The position numbers and the translations under genes were made by a program. Below, piece by piece: positions 29,944 through 40,135 of a stretch of 64,000 nt of DNA. The stretch is from Nectonema munidae (taxonomy: Eukaryota > Nematomorpha > Nectonematoida > Nectonematidae). Position 1 is the stretch's first letter; each line of letters starts with the position of its first letter. The stretch covers positions 329,501 to 393,500 of the forward strand of contig JAUIRK010000005.1 of the NCBI GenBank assembly GCA_030549495.1, read 5' to 3'. Under the pieces are notes generated by a model. It was not told the origin of the DNA, ran no database searches, and saw nothing but the letters and a program-made list of their open reading frames with translations.

Positions 29944-30934
29944 TCATTACAGTATAATAATTATTATACTCTATATTTTTAATTACATTTACGATGTTAA
30001 TAAAAGACGGACAATCCAGATTATAAAATTGTTTGGTGCAATTGTTATCTTTACACTTGAAACATTTGGTTTGTTTATCAATATGGCATTTGTCAAAAGT
30101 ATGTTCACTAGAAAAACAAGTCTGACATTTGATCGCCTTTTTACATTCATGAGTAGAGTGATTATACTGAGTGCCGTTAAGACAATACTTGACTTTGGGG
30201 AAGAAAATGAAAACTTCATAGGAAAGAGGGCCAAAAAATATTCTGTTTTTCAAGCAAAGAGCTTTAAAAAAAATTCTTTTTCAAAGATATCAATAAATTG
30301 AAGGATTTACTAGTTCTTTTAGATTCGAATTTAACAATTTTTTCAAATGTGTCAATTGGTAAATCATTTTTAGAAGATAGGTGTTCTTTTATTTCATCTA
30401 TATTATTGAAATCAAGAAATTTAGGGATGTTTTTTAGAATTATTCTAGGTATACGATTTTATTAATAAAAACTTGATTTTGTATATTTTTGGCATTCAAA
30501 ACAGATTCGGCCTTTTCAAGTTCAGCTCTATCATGAAAGTCAACAAATACCTTATTGTTAGAAATATTAATTTGCAATATTTTAGATTTCGCAAGATTTT
30601 TATGCAAAAAAGATACTTTATCAAAGCTTTCATTACCTAAATCTTTAACATCAATAACCAGAGTATTCCTTGGTTCTGAAGCTTTCTTAGAAATAGGATT
30701 AAATTTTGAGTTAGATGTCTTATTAAAAACATTTTCTTGAACAACTTCAGAATAAGTTTTTATACAGGATTTTTCCACCAATTTTTCTATTATATTCAAC
30801 TTCTCTTCTAAATTTATAGAAACACCAAACTTTTCAATAATATACTCAAGTTTCAGCTTAATTTCTTTTTTAGTAAGAGATTCAACCGAATCCTTCAAAT
30901 TACAAATAATGTCGACGAGTTCACAGGAATTCAT
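29936..30934 (-). CDS. LINE ORF1, gag-like protein with CCHC knuckles (broken)
   Basis: The likely start is ATG 30934 (MNSCELVDIICNLKDS), giving a helical, probably coiled-coil N-terminus. An RRM-like stretch follows (NTLVIDVKDLGNESFD ... KVFVDFHDRAELEKAE). That frame ends at 30440. After at least two shifts the C-terminal part (30253-29936) carries zinc knuckles. The second, CQTCFSSEHTFDKC, is a perfect CCHC; the first has Gly in place of its second Cys (CLNGTQYNHSTHEC). The third, CFKCKDNNC..., lacks the His. ORF1 proteins of this group bind the element's RNA. The final TGA (29938-29936) overlaps the ORF2 start in ATGATTGA. Confidence 0.8.
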
Positions 30935-30960
30935 GAACAAAAAGTTAAAACAAAAACAAA

Positions 30961-31445
30961 ATTATACTTGTAAAACAGGCTAAATAAAAAAAGGAAACGC
31001 TAATCATTTATAGAGAAAATCTCCATTTTGTAGTTTGAGTGGAAAAAAGTTAATGATTTTTTTAATGTTAATAAAAAAAGTTAATGAATTTTATAATGAT
31101 AATGTGCATCTCTTTGAAAATGTATCCATGTCATTACTTTCATTTAAAAAAAATAATAAAAAATTATCTTCTGAGTACATAAAATATAATCTAGACTTTA
31201 CCTTTTGTTTTCCATCTGAACTTTTAAGTTGTAATTTTTGGTTTGCAAAAAAAAATTTTTTTATGTATCCAACTCGAAAAATCTAATTCACGGCCATATT
31301 TGGCTATTGATTTTTCCTATAATTATAATTTTGAAAAAGATGATTTAGTTCTTAATGTGTATATATATTCAGTGGCGGTTGAAGGAATTTTCAGTGTGGG
31401 GGGGGGGGGGTATGAAGAATATATATATACAAAATGACAAGCTAA
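30961..31445. other. AT-rich spacer up to the array edge
   Basis: It holds a 12-13 bp G run at about 31389 and a short (TA)n near 31421. Frames of 83 and 64 codons (31035-31437) look like chance. Part of it may be the LINE's 5' UTR. Confidence 0.4.
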
Positions 31446-31710
31446 GCAAAGGGGTGTTTGGATAAGAAGTCTAAGTATCGTTATGTGTGAATAGGTTCGT
31501 GACAGCGCAATCTAAAAAAGGTTGGGTCATGTTTTTTTTATTCAACCCTGAATTTTAAACATTCATGGAAATTATTGAGGGTTGAGTGGAACAGGTTAAT
31601 ATGGTTTTTGTTCATAATGCAAAAAATGTCATCTACATAGCGGGCATAAAATTTTAAGAAGTAGTTGGAGACTAGAGAGTCTTCAAAGGATTCCAAAACA
31701 AGGAAATATA
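31446..31710 (-). mobile_element. Penelope-like element 1, RT fragment at array edge
   Basis: The minus strand carries the RT catalytic motif ARYVDDIF (about 31625-31648) typical of Penelope-like elements. The downstream half present in the other copies is cut off by the array edge. It is a broken fossil copy. Confidence 0.75.
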
Positions 31711-32842
31711 CTGAAAGAAACTACCGAACATACATCAATCAATATGGAATTCGCATGCAATATACGTTTTTATAGCATTTTTCCTTTTGCCCGATTGGCG
31801 TAGCATCCTCGGAACAGCATGCTAGTTCATCTCTTATGAGTGGGCTGACGCTTGGTTTCATACGCAGCACTACAACGAAAGCATCTTTAACAACAAGACA
31901 AAGTGCAAGAAGGCAATAAATTGATTGAGGAGACACTGAAAAGTTAAAAAATCAATAATTGATATTCAAAGATCCAACCAAAATATGAATGTGCGGTAAA
32001 ACTTATGGAGGAATTACATAGGTGCTCAAAAAATTTTGGATTTTTAAACCTAAAGTTAGAAAAAAAAATTTTTTAATTTTTTTTATTATCTCTTTACTTA
32101 TCTCTATTATTATCTTTTGTGCAAATAAATTTTCTTTAATTTTAATGATTACCTTCTTAAATAAAATAACTAAGTTCTTAGATTTTTAAAAAAATTTTGT
32201 CAACGTGCAGAGGGATGTTTTTTTGTAAAATGCAAAAATAATAATAGTATTTTTAAATTACATATAAAAGTTCCTCGTTTGCAAGAGGTTTCATCAAAAA
32301 ATAATTTTTGTAATTACCCTTGTGAGTACCCACAGCAAAACTGCTCCCTGAAGCAAAAATCTCCACATACCAAGCACCTTTTTATGACGGAAAAGGATTG
32401 TGAAAATTGAATGTTACCCTGGTAAATTAGTTATCTATTCTTCATCATATTTTGAATGCATTGACTGTTGAATTTATAATAAATCTGTCATATTTTATTT
32501 TCAGTGTATAATTTCTACCATTTTTACCCTCCAGATGTTGGCAACTATGATTTGCTAATATAGTTGATAGATATAAAAAACTGTTATCAATAGTTTAGTG
32601 TTAAAAAATTGAATGGTGGTTAAACCTGTGTGGAATTGCCTTATGGTAATCATCATAGGATTGCAGATAAGAGGGGCCAATAGCTATAAGAACAAATTAA
32701 AGGAAGTAAAATATTAAGGAATGAAAAAGAAAAAACAGATTTAAAAATTCTTTATTAATAATTAAGTATTTATTCACAAAAATAAGTCGTAGCGAATAAT
32801 TAATAAAGTACAAAAATTTTTTTATAAATTTTAAACAAAAAA

Positions 32843-33034
32843 TTAATATTCAATATTTGATAAAAAAATATACTCTTTAAGGTATTCATAGAATTCTCGA
32901 ACATTTGAATTTAACTTTGTTTTTAATAACTTTTTTGCTTCCTTTGATTTGCTGGGGATATCAAAAGTGGTTTTCGCTAGATCTACACTTTTTATATAAA
33001 GATTTAAATTCGTAGAGTGATATAAAAACTCCAT
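32843..33034 (-). other. small frame of 63 codons repeated in all units
   Basis: Starts MEFLYHSTNLNLYIKSVD, with Lys-rich middle SKSKEAKKLLKTKLNS. Counterparts lie at 41251-41442, 49162-49350 and 57035-57217 with few replacements and slightly different C-termini. The composition is more protein-like than most frames here, but I recognise no family. Conservation is expected simply because the units are young duplicates. Confidence 0.25.
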
Positions 33035-33395
33035 GGCATTGCAAATTTGTCGAAAGTAAAAATATTCCCAATCCTTCGCGTAAAATAAACAGCATATCTT
33101 TTAGATCATTTCAATATTAGAGCCTATTCTTTTTCCTTAAAATAAGTTAAACAAATCTGGCTATAGGAGAAAAAAATTTAAATCCGCCATTACTGAAAAT
33201 TGCATTAAACGAAAATCAAATTACAAAAAAATTCAAATTATATTAAATTTAATAAATAAAAATCTTCTTTTTAATTTCAAAAATATATTTTTTAATTTAA
33301 AAAGTTGTTTTAATAAATAATCAATATATATATACACAGTTTTAAGTATTGTTTCTTTATTTATTGTAGCGCATTATTATTATTGTAACCGGGTA

Positions 33396-33470
33396 ACACT
33401 CCATTAAATATTACTACGCCACGAGCGTATAACTTATTTCAACTCCATTACAGATTACTACGCCATTCAA
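33396..33470. repeat. 44-bp-spaced direct repeat ACTCCATTA...TTACTACGCCA
   Basis: ACTCCATTAAATATTACTAC (33398) and ACTCCATTACAGATTACTAC (33442) are imperfect direct copies, each followed by GCCA. Present in every unit. Confidence 0.65.
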
Positions 33471-33663
33471 AATTTTTTAAAATCAAATGAAGCATTGTAT
33501 ATATATAACTATTATTTTATATTTTAAAAAATAAATTTCTATTTTTATAATTTTATTTATTATTATTCTCATTCAATTTAAATTTTTTCTAAAAATTTTC
33601 GTCTGTTTTATATTTTACAATATCTAACTACGTACAAGACTTTATCTAAGACTAACACTTTTG

Positions 33664-33783
33664 GCGCTTTATACCAAAGATCCGACGTTTAATATCCAAA
33701 AGATATAAAATATATGGTGTTGGTACTTCATAACAAAGATCCGACGTGTAATATTCAAAAGATATAAAAGATATGGTGTTGGC
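33664..33783. repeat. 59-bp tandem dimer
   Basis: Two adjacent copies with the shared word CAAAGATCCGACGT at 33675 and 33734, each ending GATATAAAA.ATATGGTGTTGG. The dimer is in all four units. It leads into a frame with NLKLDDLFARLNSTLNTHC that stays open longest in units 3 and 4 (50037-50237, 57904-58173); no family recognised. Confidence 0.8.
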
Positions 33784-34657
33784 AATCTTAAATTGGACGA
33801 TTTGTTCGCAAGACTAAATTCAACTTTAAATACACACTGTCTTCAACTCACTACCAGAAGAAAGTTACAAAGTGTGGAGTTTATTTACCTAAAAGATACA
33901 ACCTGCACCGCTTATATCTAAATATGTGCAATGATGTTTGAAATTCTTGTATTCGACTCAGAAACCTTCATGATACAAGCCAGGTTCTAGTCAAGACTAC
34001 AAAAATCACAAGAAAGGTTTTATTGATCTTTTATTTTCAGTAAGAACTTTTTAAAGCTTTAATTTTAAAAGCCTACCAGGCTGAATTTTTCTTATTGTTT
34101 TCAATATTTTTTTAATTGTATAAAATAAATTTATTTATCTCTAATAAATTGTACGCTAAATTTCCTTATTTGATATTTTAGTTTGTATACTAAAATTACG
34201 ACAACTAGTTTAGCCAGAGTTTTTAAATACATGCGACTACTCTTGTTTTGACCCAGAGACTTCCGATTTTTCACCTTCTCTCCGCATTAAATATTTAGCT
34301 AACGGATTTTTAAAAATATTATTTATATAACAAAGTTAAAATTCAGGTAAGCACATAGATGACCAATAGTCACAGGACTAGAGTCCTTTTTATAGTTAAG
34401 GGACAATTCGGCACAGGATACTTAAGCTTTCATAATGTCTATATATTTAAAAGCCGAGACTGAAGTTGTATTTTGTATATTGGCGGGACTGCTTAAACAT
34501 ATTTTACTTTACCACTTAGTAATGCATTCTTTGAGAGAGATTAAATGTGATTTTCAAGGTCTTAAAAACTTCGGGACTAATTTAAGATAAAATCTTAACA
34601 GAGTCATATAACAAGTATTTATACCGATAGTAGAGTGAGTAACAAGAAACACTTTAA

Positions 34658-34787
34658 CCCTTTCATTACCAGAAAAACAAGACGATATTTATTAAAAAGC
34701 AGAAGATTCATATACAAAACTATTTGAAAAAGCAGACGAAGGTAAAATTGTTTATGTATCATATATTATACACTGGTCACGAAAGGG
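34658..34787. mobile_element. TTAA MITE in unit 1 (copy G1)
   Basis: 130 bp; ends CCCTTTCATTACCAG and inverse CCCTTTCGTGACCAG; TTAA on the left and TTTTAA on the right. Boxes on the minus strand are TCGTCTGC, TCTTCTGC and TCGTCTTG with 25- and 13-bp spacers. Same length as dispersed copy D. Confidence 0.88.
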
Positions 34788-35206
34788 TTTTAATGTGGGC
34801 TTGTTGCTTCAAAGATCAATATCTAGAAGCACGGCAAATGGGAACCTATCAAGAGTCTGGTACACAATGCTAAAAATATCAAGAATTTCACTAAGACAAC
34901 AAAATCTGAAAAGCACGAAGATGAGTGAATCAGTAGGGGGGAAATAGTTGAATTTTTAGTTCTTTTTTTAAATGAAATTATATTATTGTTACTTTTTCTC
35001 TTTACTACTTAATGAGTGGGTGTCTTTTAATCCCAAAACACCTAAAGGGTGAATTTCAAATGCGATTATTACAAATATGCAATTAATTTTAAATTGTTCG
35101 AATCGATTTTTTTTTCGCTTTAAAATTTAACTTTTTTAAAAATATTAAAAGTGGTTATTAAAGTATTTTATCATTTAGAAATTGACATCGTTTTACATTT
35201 TCGTAA

Positions 35207-35392
35207 TCAACATGTTTTGATAAGCTTTAAAAGTATAAATTTATTGAACTTGGAATTTTTCCTATAATCTCCATGTTTCTCAGAAATTTCAGGAAAATAA
35301 AATATTACACAAATATAATTGGGTGTATATTCATATACATGGGGCAAATTAACGTGTGATAATATAGGAAATGTTAAAGCATTTCCATGCAA
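35207..35392 (-). other. small frame of 61 codons repeated in all units
   Basis: Starts MHGNALTFPILSHVNLPHV. Counterparts at 43603-43788, 51523-51708 and 59388-59573 differ by one or two residues. No domain, signal or family is recognised. The near identity follows from the recent duplication, so it is not evidence of function. Confidence 0.22.
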
Positions 35393-35949
35393 AGGTAATA
35401 CTTTTTAGATTGATTTTTTTCAGCCATAACTTAAAATACCGAAGCCCTTTTTAGGGCTACATCTTTCTCATTTTTAACATATTTTTTGGCCTATCTGTTT
35501 GTTATAATTTATTTGTATACGTCTTTTTTATCAAATGAATAATTGAAGCTGCAAATGAAAGAAGAGCTTTTCTAAACTTGATATTGATAAAGTGACTGTT
35601 AAACAAAATTCAAGACAAAAATGTAATATATTTTGCAGATAATTCTTCTTCAAAGGACACTTAGCGTATCTATTCACTCAAAAAGTGGTGGTTTACGGTA
35701 CGTTACGTTTCGAAATTTTATTACCGCTCGATAGTTTTTTTTTGTAAAATTTATGGTTCCCAGTTACGTACGAAAAAAATCTTATTTCCTATAAATATCC
35801 AAGTTTGGTACGACTTGATCTCGTTTTTTTTATCGAAGCTTTGATATATTTTTTCTTGTTCCACTTAGATCAATTTATTGTACAATCATGTAATATACAT
35901 AATCCATATAGAATATCATAAGATAGGCGTAACAAAAATTATACACGTC

Positions 35950-36610
35950 TTTATTAAAAATGAAGGAGGTGGGTTTCGGTTGTATTAGAGGTGTTAATTG
36001 TGGGTTATTGGCTGTGTGTGATGCGCGTTGATATAGGGCTTTAGTGTCGTGATTCAGTATTCTTCTTTGTGTTCTTGTTGGAGGTAGCTTGAGGCGTAAT
36101 TAAATTACTTCCATGGAGAGTGAAGCTTGTCCACTTGGTGTATCCTTATGGATTATAAGGTATGGTAGCTTATTTCCTTCTCAGCACTTTTAAGTTTGGC
36201 TTCCCTGAGGTGTTCCTTAAAGCGGGATAGGGAAGTCTTTTGGTTTCTCCAATATAGATACTATTACACGGAAGCATTTTATCTTATAAATGATGTTGAT
36301 GTGGTTGCATTTGTTGTTGCAATTTGATGGGTAGTGGATATGGTTTAGGTTTATTGGACAAATAGGTTTTGATTTAACGGCTTTTTTGGATATTTGTAAT
36401 AGGGTGATTATGTTTCTTGATGATCATTTCTATTTTTTGCATAGGGCGTTTTGGATAGGAGGTAGTATTAGAGGAGTACGAGTAGAAGAAAAATATAGTT
36501 CATCGAGGAATAGATATTTTATGGAACATATAGGGTAGGGAGGGGTGAGAATTTGGGGGCCCCTTTTTTTGGGTATGGGGGGGGGTTTTTTTTTTAAAAA
36601 AAAATAATAT
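35950..36610 (-). mobile_element. Penelope-like element 2 relic, unit 1
   Basis: The minus strand encodes, in scattered frames, the end of a Penelope-like protein. A basic C-terminal RT/linker part is followed by a GIY-YIG endonuclease start (INIIYKIKC) and a segment with IYIGETKR, then FKEHLREAKL. Broken in many places. Its upper part runs into the smeared stretch. Confidence 0.68.
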
Positions 36611-36657
36611 AGGTTTTTTTTTTCTCTCCCCCCAAGGATTTTGGGGTTGTGGTTTTT

Positions 36658-36688
<31 letters not shown>

Positions 36689-36858
36689 GGGGTTTTTTTG
36701 TGGGGGGGGGGGGGGGGGTTTTTTTTAAAAAAAAAAAAAAAAAAAGGTGGGGGGGGGCTTTTTTTTTTTTTTTAAAAAAAAAATTTTTTTAAAAAAATTC
36801 AAAATTTTTTTTTTTTTTATTTAATTTTTTTTTTTTTTTAATTTAATTTTTTTTTTTT
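36530..36858. other. homopolymer-smeared sequence (likely consensus error), unit 1
   Basis: Long runs of G, T and A replace the complex sequence found at the matching place in unit 2 (about 44925-45257). Distance between shared anchors (ATGGAACATA and GAATTTTGC) is 338 bp here and 343 in unit 2, so bases were homogenised, not inserted. Confidence 0.88.
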
Positions 36859-37930
36859 GAATTTTGCTTAACAAACTATGTTAAATCAAATAAAGTGATC
36901 TAAACGAGTAATATAAAAATATTGAAAATAAAAAACTTATATAAATATGCATTTATTGAACTAAAGAATATTTAAAACGTTTATTTTCAAGGTAAATAAC
37001 CTCGAAAGAATCTTTTTCCTCATGTTCCATTACGTTTTTTGCTTAAAACTTTTTTTTTTAATTTTGATACGTTTTATAAATATGGAGTTTTATTTTCTGA
37101 TACGATTTTACGGTACATAAATGTGAAGTAAAAATTATGAAATTTCTTCTCGACCGTAACGTAGGCCATCGCTTCTATCAAGGCCACACTAATTCTTGAT
37201 CAATTATCCCATGCATAGTAAACTTATGTGATATAGTGAATTTAAATTTATAGTGATTTTGAAAAAATTTAGTTCCATCAATACACCAAACATTTTGCAA
37301 AAATGAAAATTTGTTTATGTTTTTAAATGAGAAAAAAAATCGTTAAAATTTTATATCAATGAATATTGTCATACTCGCGTTAAAAATTTTTTTAACAAAG
37401 ATGACTATTAATCTTTATCAGTACGTTTGTTACATTTTGTAACATTTGAAAACTTTAATTTTTTCAAGTCAAGAAATTTTTTTTCAATAGCTATTTGGGA
37501 ATTAATATTTTGACTAGCTATTCAGTTTAAAAGCAAAAATATTCTATTTGTTTAATATTTGAGCAGAGATATTTTTTATAACGTTCAATTGTTAAATTTA
37601 GTAAGTTACACTGTACATTAAATAAGTAAAAACACTGTAAATTAAATAATTTTTGTTAAGAAAATTTGTTGATTATTATAATAAAAATATATTATCGAAA
37701 CAAAATCAGTTGTTAAAAATGTACTTGATACGTTGGCATTTGCTGCTTATAAAAACTTGAAAATATCAAATAAAGTGCCGATAAACTATCTCATTTTTTA
37801 TGCCTCCTATTATTTTGAAATTATTCTGAGAACAGACAGTTTCATTTTAAATAGTGAAAATTGCTTTATTAGTTTATTTTGTCTCCTTTCTCTCTTATGT
37901 TAATTATGTAGCAAATTTTTCAATTTTTAG

Positions 37931-38100
37931 TAAAAGGTAAGGTAAAGGTACCGTGAATGTGTTTTCATTGACAAGGCACTGATGTACCGCTTATGTCAAA
38001 CTATGAACAAATTGGTATCGATGAGAAATTGAACCCAGAGGCTTTCATGCCGAGTCCATCTTCTCAACCAACCTGCCATGCCACCCATAGGGTATGCTAT
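37931..38100 (-). mobile_element. degenerate tRNA-derived SINE in unit 1
   Basis: It shares GGTAAAGGTACCGTG and GTGTTTTCATTGACAAGGC with the dispersed SINEs. The minus-strand B box reads GGTTCAATTTC here and GGTTCGATTTC in the other units. The head is diverged (ATGGGTGGCATGGCAGGTTG). Confidence 0.72.
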
Positions 38101-38102
38101 AG

Positions 38103-39105
38103 TGGATACGTCAAATTAGTTTTCAAAAAACTTAAGTTATGCTGTAAAAATTTTTTGTTTTTGTTGAAGCTCTATAACTTTTTCTGGTAGGTTTTTTTTC
38201 CTTAAAAGTTATTATAAAAGGCAAATCATTGCAAAAGGTTAAAAGTGGTTATTTTAAAAAACAATTATTTTAAAAACAAGTTAACCAATCGCGGTTTGCC
38301 CCTGTTGTGAATCATACATGCTTTCCATACATTTTCAAGCAGTCTTTTTTATTCCACCTTACCATCTTTTTATCAATCCCTTGACATTTTAAAACAGTTC
38401 TTGATAAGATTTTTAATTCTTCCTTAAATTTGATATAAAAAAAGAGATCTTTTTGTATTGGAAGCTTTTTTTGCCAAAGCCAAATACCATTAAAATTTTT
38501 TAGCATATTGTAAGTCTTATTTTTGTAATTTGTGATATAGCAAATAATTATGAGCTATCTTTAAATTTCTCATATTGTGCGGGAATACGTCAAGAATGAT
38601 ATGTTTAATTAAGATATTAAAAGACATCACATTAATTTTTTTTAGCTCATTTAATTATTTTTTAAGACGATGACATCAACGGTTTCTTTTAAAGATGTCA
38701 AAAAATCAATTAATTTAATTAATTTGTTTGAATTTTTTGAAATTAAGTAAAATGTACAAATATAAAATAAAATTTTAGATGGCCTAAAACAAAATAAGTA
38801 AAATAAATTTAAAAAATATAAGCCAAAAATTTTATGAAATTTGAAGAAAAAGAATCAAGCAAAAAAGTAAAATTAAAAAAAGTTGTGATCAAAATTAACA
38901 GTAGCTGCCAATAAGCTATTTATGTATTAGATGCTTTTGTGAATTAACTTTGCATATAAACTAGCATTTTCATACTGATTTTATTGGCTTTACTTATTTT
39001 TTACAAAATACATCGTAGATATGCCAGAACATCAATCAAAGTTCATTTTAGTTTTGTAAGAATGAAGACTAGATTTTCAAATATAAAGTTTGTTAAATAA
39101 GTTGA
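38103..39105. other. AT-rich part of the unit, nothing recognised
   Basis: The same stretch recurs in each unit. A 64-codon minus frame at 38506-38312 (and 62667-62473 in unit 4) is interrupted or altered in units 2 and 3, which argues against a gene. Confidence 0.45.
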
Positions 39106-39109
39106 AATA

Positions 39110-40135
39110 GTTCAAAAAGGAACAAAGAATTTTTATTATCAAAAACGATATATTTCGGAATGATGACGTACTTTATCAAGTACTAATATAAAGGTAATGT
39201 GGAAAGATTAATCCAAACGCACAAGGAACAAGAGATATTTTGGGGATGAGGTGCATAGTATTTTTGTATTTTCGAAGTCGAAAGAATGTGTGGGATAGGT
39301 TATTAGGGGTTGAAGCAGCATATTGTTATGGAGGTTCAGTTCAGCGTTCTGTTTATGCCTTGAGACGAGGTATTGTTGTTCTTTGATACGAATTTGCAGC
39401 AGTCTGTCGGTCTTGCCTATGTATGTAGTAGTGCAACCAATGCAGTTTATTTTGTATACACAGTTACTGGTTTTGAGACGATCATAATTCTCACGAAAAG
39501 TGTTTGAAGTTGGTGTAAGGGATTGTTAGGCTTGGGAATCAAAGTGACGTTGTGAGTACATAGTGCGGTTTAAGTTTGTTGAAATAAAAAGTGTCGAAGT
39601 TGTGGATTATGAAAGTTTTTTTGTGGGTTGAATACGAAAATTGTAAACTCTCTAAAATATTTTCCGATCAAAATTTTAACTTTATCTTCCAAACTTTTTG
39701 GGACGAACGTAGTGAGTTTTTAATTACATATTTGGGATAGTTATTTGACTCTAAAATAGATTTGACATTGTTCACTTCCATTTCTAGTGTCTCGGAATTA
39801 GATGAAAGATAAAATGAGCGGTTAAAAGGCGTTTCAGATCATTTTTGTGCAAAGGGGTGTTTGGATAAGAAGTCTAAGTATCGTTATGTGTGAATAGGTT
39901 CGTGACAGCGCAATCTAAAAAAGGTTGGGTCATGTTTTTTTTATTCAACCCTGAATTTTAAACATTCATGGAAATTATTGAGGGTTGAGTGGAACAGGTT
40001 AATATGGTTTTTGTTCATAATGCAAAAAATGTCATCTACATAGCGGGCATAAAATTTTAAGAAGTAGTTGGAGACTAGAGAGTCTTCAAAGGATTCCAAA
40101 ACAAGGAAATATACTGGAAGAAACTACCGAACATA
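39110..40135 (-). mobile_element. Penelope-like element 1, RT to GIY-YIG, units 1/2
   Basis: The minus strand carries the RT catalytic motif ARYVDDIF (about 40025-40045), a thumb-like region with FYLSSNSETLEMEVNNVKS, and near 39290-39495 a clear GIY-YIG nuclease: NCVYKINCIGC, TTYIGKTDRLLQIRIKE. The order RT then GIY-YIG is diagnostic for Penelope-like elements. The copy reads coherently across the 39848/39849 unit border, so that border is not a natural junction. It is broken in several places and truncated 5'; a fossil. Confidence 0.85.

Larger units (their letters stand above)
26740..30960 (-). mobile_element. near-full-length CR1/L2-like LINE, broken
   Basis: Minus-strand order: ORF1 with zinc knuckles (30934-29936), ORF2 endonuclease (from 29943), reverse transcriptase, C-terminal region (ending 27054), 3' UTR, and a (TTC)n tail at 26740-26765. 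The RT motifs, the ORF1 knuckles and a microsatellite-like tail place it in the CR1/L2/Jockey group. Three or more frameshifts (two in ORF1, one near 28785, one between 27521 and 27419) mean it is inactive, but most codons still read through, so it is not very old. Its 5' end is not defined; the next 480 bp look unrelated. Confidence 0.85.
31446..39848 (+). repeat. array unit 1 (8403 bp)
   Basis: Layout: truncated PLE-1 RT piece, unassigned DNA (31710-34650) with small frames, TTAA MITE, unassigned DNA, PLE-2 relic, the homopolymer-smeared stretch, AT-rich DNA, SINE, AT-rich DNA, and the GIY-YIG part of the next PLE-1. It keeps the ~0.5 kb segment after 31750 that units 3 and 4 lack. Confidence 0.92.

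Noticed and set aside
29840-30301. 153-codon plus-strand frame
   Set aside because: It is antisense to the LINE ORF1/ORF2 junction and has no family resemblance.
36650-36780. Poly-G/poly-T/poly-A runs as G-quadruplex or triplex-forming DNA
   Set aside because: Unit 2 has normal complex sequence at the same place and nearly the same length, so the runs are better explained as consensus error.
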